From the NCBI RefSeq assembly GCF_900639865.1, contig NZ_CAAAHX010000002.1, forward strand, positions 330,148-394,147: DNA of 64,000 bases, given 5' to 3'. Of the stretch, positions 55,363-64,000 are shown one piece after another; positions within the stretch are counted from its first letter, which is position 1; the number at the start of each line of letters is the position of its first letter. The notes under the pieces were generated by a model, which saw only the letters and a list, made by a program, of their open reading frames with translations, was not told the origin of the DNA and did no database searches. The position numbers were made by a program, and so were the translations under genes. Source of the stretch: Legionella gresilensis. GTDB lineage: Bacteria; Pseudomonadota; Gammaproteobacteria; Legionellales; Legionellaceae.

Positions 55363-56289
55363 ATGCTAGCTATTATTTCTCATAAGGATTGCTTAAAACA
55401 CAATGTAGAGATTATTGAGCATCCTGAATGCCCAAATCGCTTACAAGTGGTATTTGATGCACTACATGCGGCAAAGCTGGATAATCTGTTATCTTTTGAA
55501 GAAGCGCCATTAGCCGCTGTTGATCAACTGTGTCGAGTTCATGATAATGAATATGTGAATAGTCTTTTAGCACTGACACCCAAGAATAATATGATTAGCC
55601 CAGACGGAGATACAATTCTTGGTCCAAACACGATGTCTGCAGCCCTTTATGCCGCGGGCGCCGTTATTAAAGCAGTTGATTTAGTTATGCAACAGCAGGC
55701 AATGAGTGCATTTTGTAATGTTCGCCCGCCTGGCCACCATGCGGAATCTAAGCGCTCAATGGGCTTTTGTTTTTTTAATAATGTTGCTGTGGGTGTAGCC
55801 CATGCACTTACAATTCATCAATTGAAACGAGTAGCTATTATTGATTTTGATGCTCATCGTGGTAATGGAACAGAAGCTATTTTTCGAAATAATAAGAAAG
55901 TACTTATTTGCTCCATCTATGAGGAATTATTATATCCTTTTGATAAGCTCGAGCAAGCCGATAATATTGTTTATATTCCTTTAGCTCCCGGTGCAACAGG
56001 TAGAGAATTTCGCGCAGAAATCACCCAAAATGGTTTAGAAAAAATTGCAGCTTTTAAACCTCAAATGATATTTTTCTCAGCCGGTTTTGATGGTCATGTG
56101 TTTGATAGTATGTCAAATCTGAATTTAACAGAATTTGATTATTTGTGGATAACGCAACAGATAAAACAGATTGCTGACAAATATAGTCAAAATCGAATGG
56201 TTTCAGTATTAGAGGGTGGGTATGACTTAGGTACTTTAGGGCAATGTGTAGTCGCTCATATTAAAGGGATGATTGGCGGTTTAAAGTAA
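55363..56289 (+). CDS. HDAC-family deacylase (class II-like)
   Basis: A 308-residue zinc deacylase with an intact active site: RPPGHHAESKRSMGFCFFNN (the catalytic His pair), DFDAHRGNGTEAIF (zinc ligands Asp and His), FFSAGFDGH (third ligand) and VLEGGYDLG (catalytic Tyr). It removes acetyl groups from lysines, acetylpolyamines or similar amides. It ends nine bases inside the 3' end of the convergent Pat-like acetyltransferase gene. In Bacillus the AcuC deacetylase is encoded beside its acetyltransferase, so a reversible acetylation pair is plausible here. The substrate is unproven. Confidence 0.88.
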   Translation: MLAIISHKDCLKHNVEIIEHPECPNRLQVVFDALHAAKLDNLLSFEEAPLAAVDQLCRVHDNEYVNSLLALTPKNNMISPDGDTILGPNTMSAALYAAGAVIKAVDLVMQQQAMSAFCNVRPPGHHAESKRSMGFCFFNNVAVGVAHALTIHQLKRVAIIDFDAHRGNGTEAIFRNNKKVLICSIYEELLYPFDKLEQADNIVYIPLAPGATGREFRAEITQNGLEKIAAFKPQMIFFSAGFDGHVFDSMSNLNLTEFDYLWITQQIKQIADKYSQNRMVSVLEGGYDLGTLGQCVVAHIKGMIGGLK

Positions 56290-58962
56290 TTTAGAGGCAA
56301 TCTTTGATAAAGAATCCTCTTTGTTTTCCTCAATAGTGAATCCTAAACGCGTAACTAATAAAATCATGTTCGTATTATTCGCTAAAATATTACCCTTCAT
56401 GATAGTTAAATTACTTTTTTTAGCTATCTTAATTAAACTTATCATTAAATGGCGTCCTAAGCCTTTATTTTGCCAGGTATCTGCAACAACTAAGGCGAAT
56501 TCACATGATTTAAAGTCGGGATTCGTTATATATCTCGCGATTCCTATAATGACTTCAATGTTGTTATCTTCAATCGTTGCAACTAATGCCATTTCTCTGT
56601 CGTAATCAATTTGAGTAAAGCGGACTAACATTTTAAGTGACAATTCTTGAATGTGACCCATAAAGCGAAAGTATTTAGATTGAGAGGATAAGCTATGCAT
56701 AAAGTCTTGCTCTAATTTTGCATCTTCTGGCCGAATAGGGCGAATAGTTATCTTCGTCCCATCATGCAGTGTCCAATGTGAAATCATATGGCTAGGGTAA
56801 GGACAAATGGCCATATGATAATAGGGTATTTTTGCTGACTGTTCGTTATGGCTAATAAGTATTCTCGCATCAACCACAGTAGCTTCTTTGTCATTAATAA
56901 TAAGTGGATTAATATCCATTTCCTGAATGTTAGGCAATTCACAAATCATTTCTGAGACTTTTAGAAGCGTGTCAATTAATGCTTCTTGATTAGCGGCTAA
57001 TTTGTTTCGAAAGGGCCCAAGTAATTTTGGTAAACGAGTTTTGGAAATTAACTGCTTTATAATGGCGACACTAAGGGGCGGTAATGTAACAGCTTGGTCA
57101 CGGATAATTTCAACTAAAGAGCCACCCATGCCTAACGAAATAGCAGGGCCAAAAACTTTATCTTGGATGACGCCAATTATCAGTTCGCGATCATTATCAG
57201 TTTGTAACATCGGCTCAATAGTCACACCAAAAATAGTTGCTGTCGGTTTATATTCTTTAGCGTCTGCTATCATTTGATTAAATACGGTTTTAACTGATTT
57301 TATATCAGTAATTCCTAGCTTTACTCCTTTAGCATCTTGTTTATGTGTAATATCAGGAGAATTAATTTTCATCACAATTGGAAACGGAATAGCTTTAGCT
57401 GCATTTAAAGCCGCTTCTGCAGAATTAGCAGTTAGGGTAGTAACTGTGTTAATACCAAACGCTTTTAAAATGGTTTTTGACTCTATTGTAGTTAATGAGA
57501 ACCGCTGCTCATCTATGGCCCGCTTAATGATTAATTTTGCTAAGTCAATATCAGGTTTAGAGTAAAAACTACGACAAGTAGGTAAGTGTTGTAATAAAGT
57601 TTGATTATGTTGATATTCGGCTAGATAAGAGAAAGCCTCAACTGCTTCTTCCGGTGTGTTAAAATATGGAATTTGATGTTTTACGAAGAGATTTTTTGAA
57701 GTTTCTATATGATGCCCACCCATCCAACACACTAATATTGGTTTTTTAATTTTTCGGTTATCTAAAATAATTTGCTTTGCTACTTCAAGTGGCTCTGTCA
57801 TCGCAACAGGTGTTAAAATCACCAATAAGCCATCAACGTTTTCATCTTTAGTGCAAATTTGAATCGCATCGTGATACCTCAGAGGTGTTGCATCACCAAG
57901 AATATCAATGGGATTTTGATGAGACCACGCTTTAGGCAGTACTTCATTGAGTTCTGATAAGTTAGTTTTATTAAGCTCAGGCAAACCAATATTTAGTTCT
58001 GCTGCTCTATCTGCTGCTAAAACGCCTGCACCACCACCGTTTGTAATAATGGCTAATTGGTTGCCTTGAGCGCGCTTAGGGCAAGAAAAAACCTGTGCTG
58101 CAGAGAATAGTTGCTCAAGTGATAATACTCGCACAGTGCCGGCACGTTGAAGGGCTGCATCAAAAACTTCGTCACTACCAACTAAGGCGCCAGTATGTGA
58201 ATAGGCTGCTCTTACGCCCTGTGTATGTCTTCCACCTTTAACGACAATAACAGGTTTTATACGAGAAGCTGCTCTAAGCCCACTCATAAATTGCCTGGCA
58301 TCATGAATACCTTCAATATAAAGTAAAATAGTTTCTGTGTGTCTATCCCAAGCTAGAAAGTCTAAAATTTCACCAAAATCTAAATCGACAGCATTGCCTA
58401 ATGAAATAACCGTAGAAAAGCCAATATTTTTATCATGAGCCCAGTCTAAAATGGCTGCAATAATGGCGCCTGATTGAGAAATAAAGGCAATTTTACCTAG
58501 CGCCGCATTATTATTATCGAATGTGGCATTGAGCTTAAGAGAAGGACGTATTAATCCGAGACAATTTGGCCCAATTAGACGAATACTGTATTTTTGAGCT
58601 ATTTTCTTTAAATCTTGCTCAAATTGTTGACCCGCTTTGCCAGTTTCACTGAAACCAGCAGAAATAATGATTACAACTTTAACTCCTTTTTTTCCGCATT
58701 GCCTGAGAATTTTAGGCACAGTTAGAGCAGGGGTGGTAATAATAGCGAGATCAATAAGCTGCGGTAGGTCGCCAACTGAGGGGTAGGCCTTTAGTCCTTG
58801 AATTTGGGTATGTTTTAAGTTTATAGGAAAGACTTGACCTACATAACCACCTTTGATTATATTTTCCAATACCAACTTACCAACAGATTTAGGGCGCTCG
58901 CTTGCTCCAACTACAGCAATGGCTTTGGGATTGAAAAGTTCGTCTAAGTAATGTTTTTCCAT
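56281..58962 (-). CDS. Pat-like protein lysine acetyltransferase with ADP-forming acyl-CoA synthetase domains
   Basis: An 893-residue multidomain protein. The order is a CoA-binding domain (VGASERPKSVGKLVLENI), a succinyl-CoA-synthetase-like domain with the His of SHTGALVGSDEVFD near residue 255, an ATP-grasp domain (about 480-700), and a C-terminal GNAT domain (about 735-893) whose acetyl-CoA loop is QNKGLGRHLM near 830. This is the layout of Pat/PatZ, which acetylates and switches off acetyl-CoA synthetase and other enzymes. The zinc dehydrogenase gene lies 15 bases upstream on the same strand, forming an operon. The convergent HDAC-family gene may reverse the mark. Confidence 0.9.
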   Translation of the reverse strand: MEKHYLDELFNPKAIAVVGASERPKSVGKLVLENIIKGGYVGQVFPINLKHTQIQGLKAYPSVGDLPQLIDLAIITTPALTVPKILRQCGKKGVKVVIIISAGFSETGKAGQQFEQDLKKIAQKYSIRLIGPNCLGLIRPSLKLNATFDNNNAALGKIAFISQSGAIIAAILDWAHDKNIGFSTVISLGNAVDLDFGEILDFLAWDRHTETILLYIEGIHDARQFMSGLRAASRIKPVIVVKGGRHTQGVRAAYSHTGALVGSDEVFDAALQRAGTVRVLSLEQLFSAAQVFSCPKRAQGNQLAIITNGGGAGVLAADRAAELNIGLPELNKTNLSELNEVLPKAWSHQNPIDILGDATPLRYHDAIQICTKDENVDGLLVILTPVAMTEPLEVAKQIILDNRKIKKPILVCWMGGHHIETSKNLFVKHQIPYFNTPEEAVEAFSYLAEYQHNQTLLQHLPTCRSFYSKPDIDLAKLIIKRAIDEQRFSLTTIESKTILKAFGINTVTTLTANSAEAALNAAKAIPFPIVMKINSPDITHKQDAKGVKLGITDIKSVKTVFNQMIADAKEYKPTATIFGVTIEPMLQTDNDRELIIGVIQDKVFGPAISLGMGGSLVEIIRDQAVTLPPLSVAIIKQLISKTRLPKLLGPFRNKLAANQEALIDTLLKVSEMICELPNIQEMDINPLIINDKEATVVDARILISHNEQSAKIPYYHMAICPYPSHMISHWTLHDGTKITIRPIRPEDAKLEQDFMHSLSSQSKYFRFMGHIQELSLKMLVRFTQIDYDREMALVATIEDNNIEVIIGIARYITNPDFKSCEFALVVADTWQNKGLGRHLMISLIKIAKKSNLTIMKGNILANNTNMILLVTRLGFTIEENKEDSLSKIASKLL

Positions 58963-58977
58963 AAAATTTATACCGAA

Positions 58978-60012
58978 CTACATGCTAATGATCATCTTAA
59001 TGGCGCCCGTTTTACTCGCTTGAGCAAACGTTTCATAAGCCTCTATGATATCGTCAAATTGAAAGTGATGACTAATTAACTTACTTGGATTTAATTTTTC
59101 CGATATCAGCATTTTAAGTAAAGTGGGTGTTGTACTTGTATCGACAAGCCTTGTCGTAATAGCAATATTTTTTGACCATAATTGTTCTAAGTGGAGTGGG
59201 GCTTCAATACCGTGAACACCAATATTGGCAATAATGCCGCCAGGCGCGACAATGTCTTCACACATGACAAAGGTTTCGGGAATTCCTACTGCTTCAATTG
59301 CCGTGTCTACGCCTATTTGATTTGTTAGTTTCATGACTTCGTTGATAACATCGCAGTTATCACTATTTAGACTATGTATTGCACCTAACTTTTTAGCGAT
59401 TTCTAACCGGTGCTCATCTTTGTCAATCATGATAATATCTGAAGGTGAATAAAGTTGGGCGGTAAGCATTACTGCTAATCCGATGGGGCCTGCGCCAACA
59501 ATAGCGACTGTGGAACCTGGTTGAATTTTGCCATTTAACACGCCGCACTCAAACCCTGTTGGCAAAATATCACTTAATAGTACTAGCGCATCATTATTTA
59601 AATCAGGAATTTTATATAAACTAGTATCTGCATAAGGTATACGTACGTATTCAGCTTGCGTACCATCAATTACGTTACCGAGAACCCAGCCCCCGGTTAA
59701 GCAATGAGAATACATGCCGCGACGACAATAGTCACATTTACTACAAGACGAAATACAAGAAATAAGCACTTGATCGCCAGGAGAGAGTGTCGTTACATTA
59801 CTACCAACCGTATCTACAATGCCAATCCCTTCATGCCCTAGAATTCGGCCAGGCGCACAGGTAGGAACATCGCCTTTAAGGATATGTAAATCAGTACCAC
59901 AAATAGTTGTCTTCTTAACTTTAATAATAGCATCGCTCGAGTCTTGAATTTTTGGTGTTGGACGTTCTTCAACGGCCTTTTTTCCTTTGCCTTGATAGAT
60001 CAGAGCTTTCAT
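58978..60012 (-). CDS. zinc-dependent alcohol dehydrogenase (MDR family)
   Basis: A 344-residue medium-chain dehydrogenase. Zinc ligands are in TTICGTDLHILKGD and GRILGHEGIGIVDTVG, the structural zinc loop is SSCSKCDYCRRGMYSHC, and the cofactor loop is VAIVGAGPIGLAVMLTAQL. It resembles isopropanol or butanediol-type enzymes of this family. It precedes the Pat-like gene by 15 bases and is probably co-transcribed. AAGGA is eight bases before the ATG. The substrate is unknown. Confidence 0.88.
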   Translation of the reverse strand: MKALIYQGKGKKAVEERPTPKIQDSSDAIIKVKKTTICGTDLHILKGDVPTCAPGRILGHEGIGIVDTVGSNVTTLSPGDQVLISCISSCSKCDYCRRGMYSHCLTGGWVLGNVIDGTQAEYVRIPYADTSLYKIPDLNNDALVLLSDILPTGFECGVLNGKIQPGSTVAIVGAGPIGLAVMLTAQLYSPSDIIMIDKDEHRLEIAKKLGAIHSLNSDNCDVINEVMKLTNQIGVDTAIEAVGIPETFVMCEDIVAPGGIIANIGVHGIEAPLHLEQLWSKNIAITTRLVDTSTTPTLLKMLISEKLNPSKLISHHFQFDDIIEAYETFAQASKTGAIKMIISM

Positions 60013-60270
60013 ATATTTATCCTTAAATATAAATCCTAAATTCAGTATAGTGGACTATAATAAAAACACTGAACTTAAAGACTTCTTATTAGTAAGAAAT
60101 CATAAGCAGTAAATTATTCAATATGAGTTTTATTGATAAGTATTTGGAAGCTGGACAGGTTTTGTACTAGCATCATAAGGCAGTTAATCATAATTCCATT
60201 GAGGCACAAGCAGGAAAGCAGGATTTAATTGTGTTTAGCACGGACAATCAATAAGAAAAGTGAGGGAAAG

Positions 60271-60639
60271 ATGAGGAATCTACTTGGTGCCATTTTACTA
60301 TTTACAGTTCATACTATCGTTCAGGCAGATAATCTACTAGGTAAAACTACCTATGAAATAGCTTGTCAAAATTGTCACGCTCCCCAGTTAGCAAGAGGTT
60401 TAAAAGCGCCAGCCGCTTTTGATAAAAAAGCATGGCGTGCTCGATTTAAAAATGCTGAGCTTCAAGCAAAAAATAACCCTACTCAATTTAAAAATGCGAT
60501 GACATATTTATTATATAGTGTAACTATTGGGAAGGGATTAATGCATCACGGTGGCTTATGCAGAGAAGCAGACACTGCTAACAAAAATTGCTCAGATGAA
60601 GCACTAATTCAAGCAATTCATTATATGAGTCAACGTTAA
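60271..60639 (+). CDS. periplasmic cytochrome c (class I, cytochrome c5-like)
   Basis: A 122-residue secreted haem protein. Residues 1-19 are a signal peptide ending QAD. The haem motif is Cys32-x-x-Cys35-His36 (CQNCH). A candidate axial Met lies in GKGLMHHGG. This is a small class I or c5-type cytochrome that carries electrons in the periplasm. GAGGGAAAG precedes the ATG at 60271, which is preferred to a GTG 42 bases upstream. It stands alone between the dehydrogenase and the universal stress gene. Confidence 0.8.
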   Translation: MRNLLGAILLFTVHTIVQADNLLGKTTYEIACQNCHAPQLARGLKAPAAFDKKAWRARFKNAELQAKNNPTQFKNAMTYLLYSVTIGKGLMHHGGLCREADTANKNCSDEALIQAIHYMSQR

Positions 60640-60761
60640 GCTTCACATAAAAGCATTTATTAGCTTAATTCTATTCTGTCTTAGACCATCAGAATTTAGG
60701 TTGTTGCTTTAAGGAGATATCTACCAAAGCTTATTTGCTCTTTAAGAGATTCTAGTTGCCC

Positions 60762-61214
60762 TTACCTAGGATCTCGTACAAGCAAGACTGGGACAGTAGC
60801 AATCCGAATAATATTTTCAGCCACACTACCTAAAAAGAAACGATTAAATCCACGTCTACCATGTGTGCCAATAACAAGTAAATCAGCAGGCCATTTTTGC
60901 GCCTCTTTCATTATTAACTCAGCAATTCTTACTTGAATTTTTTTCAGTTCAACGATTGTCTTTTCAACTTTTATTGAAGATTGGCTGATAATTAGCTTTT
61001 CAATATCATCTAATATTTTCTGTCCTTCTTCTCTATACGCTGAAACAAGAGCGCCGTAATCAATAGTACTTCCCTGATAAATAAAAGTTTCATCAACAAT
61101 ATAGACTAGACGTACGGTAACATCTTTATTTTGAGCAATTTTAATGATTTCTTTTACAGCAACCTGTCCTATTTCACTACCATCAACAGCTAACATAATC
61201 TTCTTATATGTCAT
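60762..61214 (-). CDS. universal stress protein (UspA family)
   Basis: A 150-residue single-domain Usp. The first strand KKIMLAVDGSEIGQVAVKE and the ATP-binding GTHGRRGFNRFFLGSVAE (G-x2-G-x9-G-S) are intact, so nucleotide binding is likely. Usp proteins accumulate on growth arrest and stress. It is one of several stress genes in this part of the window. The upstream 120 bases are AT-rich and lead into the CRISPR-like hairpin. Confidence 0.9.
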   Translation of the reverse strand: MTYKKIMLAVDGSEIGQVAVKEIIKIAQNKDVTVRLVYIVDETFIYQGSTIDYGALVSAYREEGQKILDDIEKLIISQSSIKVEKTIVELKKIQVRIAELIMKEAQKWPADLLVIGTHGRRGFNRFFLGSVAENIIRIATVPVLLVRDPR

Positions 61215-61334
61215 ATCAGCCTCTCTTGGTTATTATTGAATAAAACTTAAACAAACTTAATTATAGCTTACTTATTATTAGCAATATCAAGATATATAAT
61301 TAGTATTAAGTTAAATATAATGTTTAATGAATAA

Positions 61335-61363
61335 ATCTTCCCCACACAGGTGGGGGTGTTTCT
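61335..61363. CRISPR. solitary 29-base CRISPR-like repeat (type I-E resemblance), cut by IS
   Basis: ATCTTCCCCACACAGGTG followed by GGGGTGTTTCT makes a 29-base unit with the stem CCCCAC/GTGGGG and a GTGTTTC tail. Length and form match type I-E CRISPR repeats. Only one copy exists. Twenty-four bases later the terminal repeat of an insertion sequence begins, as if the IS had landed inside the first spacer. No cas gene is in the window. It may instead be a plain hairpin. Confidence 0.35.
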
Positions 61364-61387
61364 ATTCAATGATAGAGAGTTTAGTTA

Positions 61388-62424
61388 CTGTTGCGAAAAG
61401 ATTTAGACGAATAGGCCGAAAGTTGTAAGAGGTATTGATTGATTTTAATTGCGCAGACTATATCATTCAGGCCTAAAAAAAGTTCTATATTGCATTTGCT
61501 GTAAAGGATTTTTATAAAAAGAAGAACAATGAGTTTAGATGTAGCAGGATTTGACAAAGAGGTAGGCGGAGGGGAGGTTGTTATTAAAGCCGCCGATGAT
61601 CATCGCCTAATACGATTAGCGCGTAGCTTACCTTGGAGGTCGTTACTTGAGTTAGTATCACCGGATTTAGAGCGTACTGAGCAAGGTCGCTGTTGGATGG
61701 GTAGACCACTTCGAATACGTATCCACTTAGGGATTTATCTGTTTTACAGCACCTGTTTGATTTAACCCATAGAGCAACCGAAAGCAGTTTGAGTTTGGGC
61801 GCGCTTGTCAGTTAGGGTGTATTGGCGGTAACTTCTTGTTTGCCGCGCCTTGTGTCAACCTTCATATGCCTGATGCGCAATCCTTACCGCTGGTGCTTTA
61901 TACCTTTGAGGGTTTATTTGGGCAAAACCCCTTGGCTTCCGTAGCAACCGATAAAGGTTATTATGCTTACAATAATGAGCAGTTATTAATCCAAATGAAC
62001 GTAGCTGATATTTATTTGCCTCGTCCAAGGCGAGAACTTAATGCCCCTAAAGAAACGTCCTCGTTTGCAACGCGACTTGCGCTTCATAATCGGCGAGCAG
62101 GCATTGAAGCCTTAATTAGTCATGCTAAAAGTGGCGGTCAATTAGGCCGAAGTCAAATGAAATCGGATAATACCACCTTGATTGCCGGTTATGCTGCCGT
62201 TTTAGGTTTCAATCTTAGGCAACTGACACGCTATTTAACAGGCGAAGTGCGTCCAAAAACAGTAAAAATGATTGAAAATATAACAAAAAGCTGTATTTTA
62301 GATAATAAACTAACCGATCCTCTCGCTGCTTAGCGGCAAGATAGCGCAGCTTGTTTATTGTATTGAAAATGGTGTTAAAATTAGCCCTTATTGGTGGTTA
62401 TTTAATCTATCTATTTCGCGACAG
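61388..62424 (+). mobile_element. insertion sequence, copy 1, internally deleted
   Basis: The element is bounded by CTGTTGCGAAA (61388-61398) and its inverted counterpart TTTCGCGACAG (62414-62424), with ten of eleven bases matching, which suggests terminal inverted repeats. It carries the 5' and 3' ends of the same transposase gene found intact in copy 2, with the middle deleted. No clear target duplication can be seen. The tail of the element is homologous to that of copy 2. Confidence 0.6.
61529..62333 (+). pseudogene. DDE transposase, internally deleted and frameshifted
   Basis: The first part starts at ATG 61529 and is nearly identical to the N terminus of copy 2 (AGFDKEVGGGEVVIKAADDHR, then LERTEQGRCWMGRPLRIRIH), but shifts frame at about 61740 and stops. 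The second part (from about 61780) has EFGRA and IGGNFLF, then TDKGYYAYNNEQLLIQMN and the conserved YHNRRAG-like region, to the end LTDPLAA. The middle, about 200 codons that include the first catalytic Asp region, is missing. It cannot make an active enzyme alone but could be mobilised by copy 2. Confidence 0.75.
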
Positions 62425-62472
62425 CGACGGCTTATCCACAAAAATAGTGGATAAGCTGTCGGTGTCGCGAAA
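62414..62472. repeat. 26-base imperfect inverted repeat at the junction of two IS tails
   Basis: The arms 62414-62439 and 62447-62472 pair at 24 of 26 positions around a seven-base loop. Each arm has the form TTTCGCGACAxCGACxGCTTATCCAC read outward from its IS copy. The structure is where the ends of two oppositely oriented copies meet, and should fold as a strong hairpin. The 3' flanks of both copies are homologous up to this point. Confidence 0.65.
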
Positions 62473-64000
62473 TGTTTCGTTTAAATAAACATCAATAAGA
62501 ACTATTTTTAACAATAGTTTAAATACTGCAAACAAGCTGCTCTTCCTTTCTGCTAAGCAGCTAACGGGTTTGTTATTTTGTTGTCTAACATACTGCTTTT
62601 TGTTTCATTTTCAAGCAACTTTACATTTTTTGGACGCACCTCACCTGCCAGATAGCGGGTCAGTTGCCTGAGATTGAAACCTAAAACGGAAGCATAGCCA
62701 GCACTTAAGGTTGTATTATCGGACTTCATACGACTGCGGCCTAATTGACCGCCACATTTTGCATGACTAATCAGTGCCTCAATACCAGCTCGCCGATTGT
62801 GTAAGGCAAGTCGTGTTGCAAAGGACGAGCTTTCTTTGGGCGCGTTAAGTTCTCGCCTTGGACGAGGCAAGTAGATATCAGTCACGTTCATCTGAATTAA
62901 TAACTGCTCATTATCGTAAGCATAATAGCCTTTATCGGTTGCTATCGAATCCAGGGTGTTTTGCCCAAATAGACATGCGTGGGTATAAAGCACGAGCGGC
63001 AAGGATTGAGCATCAGGCATATGAAGGCTAACACACGGACTAACAAACAAAAAGTTGCCGCCAATGCGTCCGAGTTGATAAGCTCGCCCAAATTCAAGCG
63101 TCTTATTAAGTTTGCCTTTATTAAAGCAGGTGACCTCATAAGCATGAAGCGATAAGATGCTCGTATTAGAATGGCCCTCAAACAGATGACCATGTAAGCG
63201 CTCCAAGAGTAACGCGCCACGCCACCGTAGTTGCTCGACGGCCCGCCTAAGCCTTACATCTTTTTCAGTTAGGACAGCTCCTAACTCATACAGATGATTT
63301 AAAATAGGGAGCACTGACGCATACGTATCTTGCCATAAACGTTTAAGCACGACTGACACAACCTCTATACTTGCGCCCCGGCGCTTTAGATTAAAATAAT
63401 AAAGCGCTAACTGCTTTAAATAAGACAACTTTACTTGGTAAAGCGCAGCACCGCCATGGCAAAGCTGATTCATGGCTTTGCCCACCCGACTGGCTAATAT
63501 CGCCACTTTGATTAGCAAATTAGTAATCGCCGGATAGGCAATATTGGCCTCTTGGACCGTTGAATCAATATCCAACTCACCAGGATTGGCATACCCCAGG
63601 CGCACCGCTTGTTGACTGATGATATTGGCAATGGCTCGTTGGGTTTCAGGACTAAGTCTTGACCGAAACGCTTCTATCTTCGTGTGATCGGGTACATGCC
63701 AGTGTTTTAAGTGTCCATAGCCACAAAATAAGCGAAACGCCGCATTGTCACGCACCTGGTGCTCAGTCGCTCTATCCGTTAAATTAAACAGCTGCTGCAA
63801 CAGATAAATCCCTAGATGAACGCGGACTCGAAGAGGTCTACCCATCCACCAGCGTCCCCGCTCAGTTCTTTCTAAATCCGGCAGCACTAATTCAAGCAAC
63901 GACTCCCAAGGTAAATGTCGTCCTAACCGTACAAGCCGATGATCATCAGCGACCTTAATAACAACCTCGCCTCCGCTTACTTCTTTATCAAACCCAGCTA
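62462..64000 (-). mobile_element. insertion sequence, copy 2, intact in the visible part
   Basis: This element faces copy 1 tail to tail and runs off the right edge. Its tail (62462-62552) begins with the GGTGTCGCGAAA terminal repeat and is homologous to the tail of copy 1. The left end of the element (5' side of the transposase) is outside the window, so length and target duplication cannot be read. Confidence 0.6.
62553..64000 (-). CDS. DDE transposase of an IS5/IS1182-like element, 5' end outside the window
   Basis: The coding frame is open to the right edge, giving about 480 residues. The first catalytic Asp lies in GELDIDSTVQEANIAYPA, the second in SIATDKGYYAYDNEQLL, and the Glu in the RRAGIEALISHAK region; a GRSRMKSD stretch follows. 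The N terminus (AGFDKEVSGGEVVIKVADDH) has no start within the window. It is 85 per cent or so identical by eye to copy 1 where they overlap. IS family naming is tentative; DDE class is clear. Confidence 0.8.
   Translation of the reverse strand, partial: AGFDKEVSGGEVVIKVADDHRLVRLGRHLPWESLLELVLPDLERTERGRWWMGRPLRVRVHLGIYLLQQLFNLTDRATEHQVRDNAAFRLFCGYGHLKHWHVPDHTKIEAFRSRLSPETQRAIANIISQQAVRLGYANPGELDIDSTVQEANIAYPAITNLLIKVAILASRVGKAMNQLCHGGAALYQVKLSYLKQLALYYFNLKRRGASIEVVSVVLKRLWQDTYASVLPILNHLYELGAVLTEKDVRLRRAVEQLRWRGALLLERLHGHLFEGHSNTSILSLHAYEVTCFNKGKLNKTLEFGRAYQLGRIGGNFLFVSPCVSLHMPDAQSLPLVLYTHACLFGQNTLDSIATDKGYYAYDNEQLLIQMNVTDIYLPRPRRELNAPKESSSFATRLALHNRRAGIEALISHAKCGGQLGRSRMKSDNTTLSAGYASVLGFNLRQLTRYLAGEVRPKNVKLLENETKSSMLDNKITNPLAA

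Noticed and set aside
62942..63220. 92-codon minus-strand frame
   Set aside because: Out-of-frame shadow of the transposase gene.

Overview
The window is AT-rich gammaproteobacterial chromosome. It is most likely from Legionella or a close relative in the Legionellales. This rests on gene content: eukaryote-like proteins of the kind that act as secreted effectors (ankyrin repeats, an F-box, HDAC-like and kinase-like folds), a three-gene CzcCBA/HelCBA-type metal efflux operon, PAS-LuxR type regulators, and intergenic palindromes of the TTGTCATTCC type. No rRNA and no complete tRNA gene is present. Assignment to a species is not possible from the sequence alone.

Layout. 0-9.8 kb: the 3' end of ugpB, a nucleoside phosphorylase, a putative cysteine protease-ankyrin effector, a Cys-pair lipoprotein, and small housekeeping genes (WGR, lumazine-synthase-like, DUF4169, TMEM175-like, DUF5996, ferritin-like, cold shock, double GNAT). 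10-12.5 kb: two tandem paralogous proteins of unknown function. 12.6-16 kb: a translationally coupled pair, fatty acyl-AMP ligase plus an ACP-alpha-oxoamine synthase fusion, which looks like a small dedicated lipid or aminoketone pathway. 16.4-22 kb: a secreted purple acid phosphatase, a heavily decayed gene, and two effector-like genes (a basic-tailed HDAC-like protein with an altered zinc ligand, and a kinase-like protein). 22-28.5 kb: GMC oxidoreductase with an NTF2-like partner, two tandem kinase-like genes, a Gly/His-rich secreted protein, an SDR and an ABM monooxygenase. 28.5-36.6 kb: an eroding accessory region with a frameshifted cupin, a 5'-truncated LuxR regulator, a GNAT gene with an internal stop and an ankyrin pseudogene, alongside intact cupins, a GNAT, a secreted protein and three methyltransferases.

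36.8-42.5 kb: the heavy-metal RND efflux operon. 42.9-48 kb: a TANGO2/NRDE protein, an F-box gene interrupted by one in-frame stop, an LldD-type dehydrogenase and an APC permease. 48-51 kb: a decaying hipBA-like locus that still has a recognisable operator, endonuclease I, the 3' part of a tRNA-Arg gene (an integration-site scar) and two truncated genes colliding head-on. 51-61 kb: a stress and redox group: Hsp20, a CBS protein, a P1B-type ATPase, two zinc alcohol dehydrogenases, an HDAC-family deacylase convergent with a Pat-type lysine acetyltransferase, a cytochrome c and a universal stress protein. 61.3-64 kb: two copies of one insertion sequence, tail to tail. The left copy is internally deleted and begins 24 bases after a solitary 29-base hairpin that resembles a type I-E CRISPR repeat.

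How the genes work together. The clearest functional sets are the FAAL/ACP-oxoamine synthase pair, CzcCBA efflux, the acetyltransferase/deacylase pair, and the redox and stress genes from 51 to 61 kb. The accessory regions show many stages of gene decay (single frameshift, single stop, multiple lesions, fragments). This fits a genome that acquires and loses effector and regulator genes. Functions of the effector-like genes are inferred from fold motifs only.
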